Positions 5,196 through 7,304 of a DNA stretch of 7,304 nt are shown one piece after another. This DNA is from an uncultured Sphingomonadaceae bacterium. GTDB lineage: Bacteria; Pseudomonadota; Alphaproteobacteria; Sphingomonadales; Sphingomonadaceae. Position numbers and translations under genes: made by a program. The notes beneath the pieces are model-generated. The model searched no databases. It was given only the letters and a program-made list of their open reading frames with translations, and was not told the DNA's origin. The stretch covers positions 1 through 7,304 of the forward strand of contig CAMLGC010000100.1 of NCBI GenBank assembly GCA_946479505.1. The letters run 5' to 3'. Each line of letters opens with the position of its first letter. The first letter of the stretch is position 1.

Positions 5196-7012
5196 GCCTG
5201 CATCCCGAAATCGCCGCCGTCACCGACCGCATCATCGAAGCGTCGCGCGGACCCCGCGCGGCCTATCTCGAGCTGATCCGGCGCGAGCGCGATTCGGGGG
5301 TCGATCGGCCGCTGCTCGGCTGTGCCAATCTCGCGCACGGCTTTGCCGGCACCGATGAGGACCGCGACGTTCTCAAATCCGGCCGCGCGATGAATGTCGG
5401 AATTGTAACCGCTTACAACGACATGCTCTCGGCACATGCGACCTATTATCGCTACCCAGAGCAGATGAAGATTTGGGCGCGCGAGGCCGGAATCACCGCG
5501 CAGGTGGCGGGCGGCGTGCCGGCGATGTGCGACGGCGTGACGCAGGGCTATCCGGGGATGGAGCTCTCGCTGTTCAGCCGCGACACGATCGCGCTCTCGA
5601 CCGCGGTCGCGCTCAGCCATGGCATGTTCGAGGGCGCAGCGCTGCTCGGCATCTGCGACAAGATCGTACCCGGGCTGCTCTTGGGCGCGCTGCGCTTCGG
5701 GCACCTGCCGATGGTGATGATCCCGGGCGGGCCGATGCGATCGGGCCTCGCCAACAAGGAAAAGGCCCACGTCCGCGAGCTCTATGCCGAAGGAAAGGCG
5801 AGCCGCGACGAATTGCTCGAGGCCGAGATCGCCGCCTATCACGGCAAGGGCACCTGCACTTTCTACGGCACCGCCAACACCAACCAGATGATGATGGAGG
5901 CGATGGGGCTGCACATGCCCGGCGCGGCATTCATCAATCCGGGCACCAAATTGCGCCAGGAGCTGACCCGTGCGGCAGTCCACCGGCTGGCGGAAATCGG
6001 CTGGCGCGGGGACGATTATCGGCCGCTCGGCGAGTGCGTCGATGAAAAGGCGATCGTCAACGCGATGGTGGCGCTGCTCGCGACCGGCGGGTCGACCAAC
6101 CACCTCATCCACCTGCCCGCGATCGCGCGCGCGGCCGGCATCGTCATCGATTGGGAAGATTTCGATCGCCTGTCGGCGGTCGTGCCGCTGCTGACGCGCG
6201 TCTATCCCAACGGATCGGCCGACGTGAACATGTTCCAGGATGCGGGCGGGCCGCCGCTGGTGATCCGCGAACTGCTCAAGGGCGGATTGCTCCATCGCGA
6301 CATCGTGACGGTCGCCGGCGACGACCTGTCCGCATACGCCCGGATGCCCGAGATGGACGGCGACACCCTCGTCTGGCGCGACCTTCCCGAGAAGAGCGGC
6401 GACGACAGCATCGTCCGGACGATCGACGATCCGTTCCAGCCGGAGGGCGGGATGCGCATCCTGGCGGGCAATATCGGCCGCGCGTGCATCAAGGTGAGCG
6501 CGGTCGAGCAGGATCGCTGGACGATCGAGGCGCCCGCACGGGTCTTCACCGATCAGCTCCAGGTGCAGGAGGCGTTCAAGGCGGGCGAGCTCGACCGCGA
6601 TGTCGTGGTGGTGGTCCGCTTCCAGGGGCCGCGCGCCAACGGCATGCCCGAGCTCCACAAGCTGACGCCGCCCCTGGGGGTGCTCCAGAATCGCGGCTAT
6701 CGCGTCGCGCTCGTCACCGATGGGCGAATGTCGGGCGCGAGCGGCAAGGTGCCGTGCGCGATCCACGTCAGCCCCGAATCGCTGGGCGGTGGGCCGATCG
6801 GCAAGCTGCGCGACGGCGATATCGTGCGCGTCTGCGCCGAAACGGGCACGCTCGAAGCGCTGGTCGATCCGACCGAATGGGCCGCGCGCGAGCCCGCGAT
6901 CGCGCCGCCGCCGGCGACCGGCACGGGCCGCGAGCTGTTCGCGATCATGCGCGCCTCGGCGAACGAGGCCGAGCAGGGCGCCTCGGCGGTGCTCGCGGCG
7001 GCAGGATTATGA
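5192..7012 (+). CDS. edd: Phosphogluconate dehydratase
   Basis: Edd removes water from 6-phosphogluconate to give 2-keto-3-deoxy-6-phosphogluconate, the committed step of the Entner-Doudoroff pathway. It is a cytosolic iron-sulfur enzyme of the IlvD/Edd family. The 606 residues match the usual length. C113 (in AMCDGVTQG), C155 (in GICDKIVPG) and C222 (in [13 protein letters not shown]) are the expected cluster ligands. Both family signatures are intact: [11 protein letters not shown] (155-165) and [12 protein letters not shown] (506-517). The Edd identity rather than IlvD is supported by the gene order and by the N-terminal region [15 protein letters not shown] (50-64). The start overlaps the pgl stop in ATGA. 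The frame also remains open upstream within pgl, but those codons are a shadow. At its 3' end the stop TGA overlaps an ATG of the glk frame. No missing residue or frameshift is seen. Confidence 0.97.
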   Translation: MSLHPEIAAVTDRIIEASRGPRAAYLELIRRERDSGVDRPLLGCANLAHGFAGTDEDRDVLKSGRAMNVGIVTAYNDMLSAHATYYRYPEQMKIWAREAGITAQVAGGVPAMCDGVTQGYPGMELSLFSRDTIALSTAVALSHGMFEGAALLGICDKIVPGLLLGALRFGHLPMVMIPGGPMRSGLANKEKAHVRELYAEGKASRDELLEAEIAAYHGKGTCTFYGTANTNQMMMEAMGLHMPGAAFINPGTKLRQELTRAAVHRLAEIGWRGDDYRPLGECVDEKAIVNAMVALLATGGSTNHLIHLPAIARAAGIVIDWEDFDRLSAVVPLLTRVYPNGSADVNMFQDAGGPPLVIRELLKGGLLHRDIVTVAGDDLSAYARMPEMDGDTLVWRDLPEKSGDDSIVRTIDDPFQPEGGMRILAGNIGRACIKVSAVEQDRWTIEAPARVFTDQLQVQEAFKAGELDRDVVVVVRFQGPRANGMPELHKLTPPLGVLQNRGYRVALVTDGRMSGASGKVPCAIHVSPESLGGGPIGKLRDGDIVRVCAETGTLEALVDPTEWAAREPAIAPPPATGTGRELFAIMRASANEAEQGASAVLAAAGL

Positions 7013-7044
7013 GCCAAGCCCAGAAGCCGGGGGAGAAGCGAAGA

Positions 7045-7304
7045 ATGGAAGTCGTCTCGGTCGATATCGGCGGCACGCATGCCCGCTTCGCGATCGCGGA
7101 GGTGGAGGCCGGGCACGTCGTGTCGCTGGATGATCCGATTACGCTCAAGACCGCCGATCACGGCAGCCTCCAGCTCGCATGGCGCGCGGCGCAGCGCGAG
7201 CTCGGCCGGGCGTTTCCCCGCGCCGCAGGGATCGCGGTCGCCTCGCCGATCAACGACGAGCTCATCAAGCTCACCAACAATCCGTGGATCATCCGCCCGC
7301 CGCT
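7045..7304 (+). CDS. glk: Glucokinase, N-terminal part (3' end outside window)
   Basis: Glk phosphorylates glucose with ATP to glucose 6-phosphate, feeding Zwf. About 86 codons of a protein of roughly 320-330 residues are present. The start [20 protein letters not shown] contains the ATP-phosphate loop DIGGTHARF of the E. coli-type glucokinase family. Near the edge, the block [19 protein letters not shown] matches the conserved region that leads into the sugar-binding part. Two starts are possible in one frame. ATG 7009 overlaps the edd stop (ATGA) and adds 12 residues, [15 protein letters not shown] 7045 sits just before the conserved beta strand and has GGGGGAG nine bases upstream. I prefer 7045 because the extra residues are polar and unlike the family N-terminus. 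The order zwf-pgl-edd-glk matches known Entner-Doudoroff operons in alphaproteobacteria such as Caulobacter. Confidence 0.92.
   Translation, partial: MEVVSVDIGGTHARFAIAEVEAGHVVSLDDPITLKTADHGSLQLAWRAAQRELGRAFPRAAGIAVASPINDELIKLTNNPWIIRPP

Noticed and set aside
5129..6766. A 545-codon open frame on the minus strand opposite edd
   Set aside because: It is a shadow of edd in GC-rich DNA. Its translation is rich in Arg, His, Asp and Ala, has no recognisable domain, and runs fully antisense to a clear gene.

Overview
The window looks like a chromosomal segment of a GC-rich alphaproteobacterium, most likely of the Sphingomonadales (Sphingomonas-like). This rests on family-level resemblance of the proteins and on the zwf-pgl-edd-glk gene order. 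No rRNA or species marker is present. Every gene belongs to ordinary metabolism, secretion or regulation. I see no mobile element, CRISPR array, tRNA, rRNA or integration site.

Left part, minus strand (1-1148): secG (SecYEG translocase subunit) is followed by pyrG (CTP synthase), whose 3' part runs off the left edge. They are separated by a 94-base gap that holds a GC-rich hairpin. A 195-base divergent intergenic region (1149-1343) carries a candidate promoter for each direction, short direct repeats between them, and a leader on the right-hand side that can fold.

Right part, plus strand (1344-7304): a tightly packed run reads MarR-type regulator, small SH3-domain protein, argC (type 2), zwf, pgl, edd, glk (cut by the right edge). 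The neighbours overlap or lie within 43 bases of each other, so this is very probably one operon or a set of coupled transcripts. The last four genes encode the upper Entner-Doudoroff route. Glk makes glucose 6-phosphate, Zwf oxidises it to 6-phosphogluconolactone, Pgl hydrolyses that to 6-phosphogluconate, and Edd dehydrates this to KDPG. The KDPG aldolase (eda) that would finish the pathway is not in the window. ArgC, an NADPH-using arginine enzyme, sits directly upstream of the NADPH-producing Zwf.

I found no new defence or mobile system. The points most worth a second look are: the SH3-domain protein, which has no ATG start and lacks the NlpC/P60 catalytic domain its relatives usually carry; the divergent promoter region; the replacement of a normally conserved lysine in the Zwf nucleotide-binding loop; paired alternative starts exactly 12 codons apart in zwf and glk; and a terminator-like hairpin whose T-tract lies on the strand opposite to the local genes.
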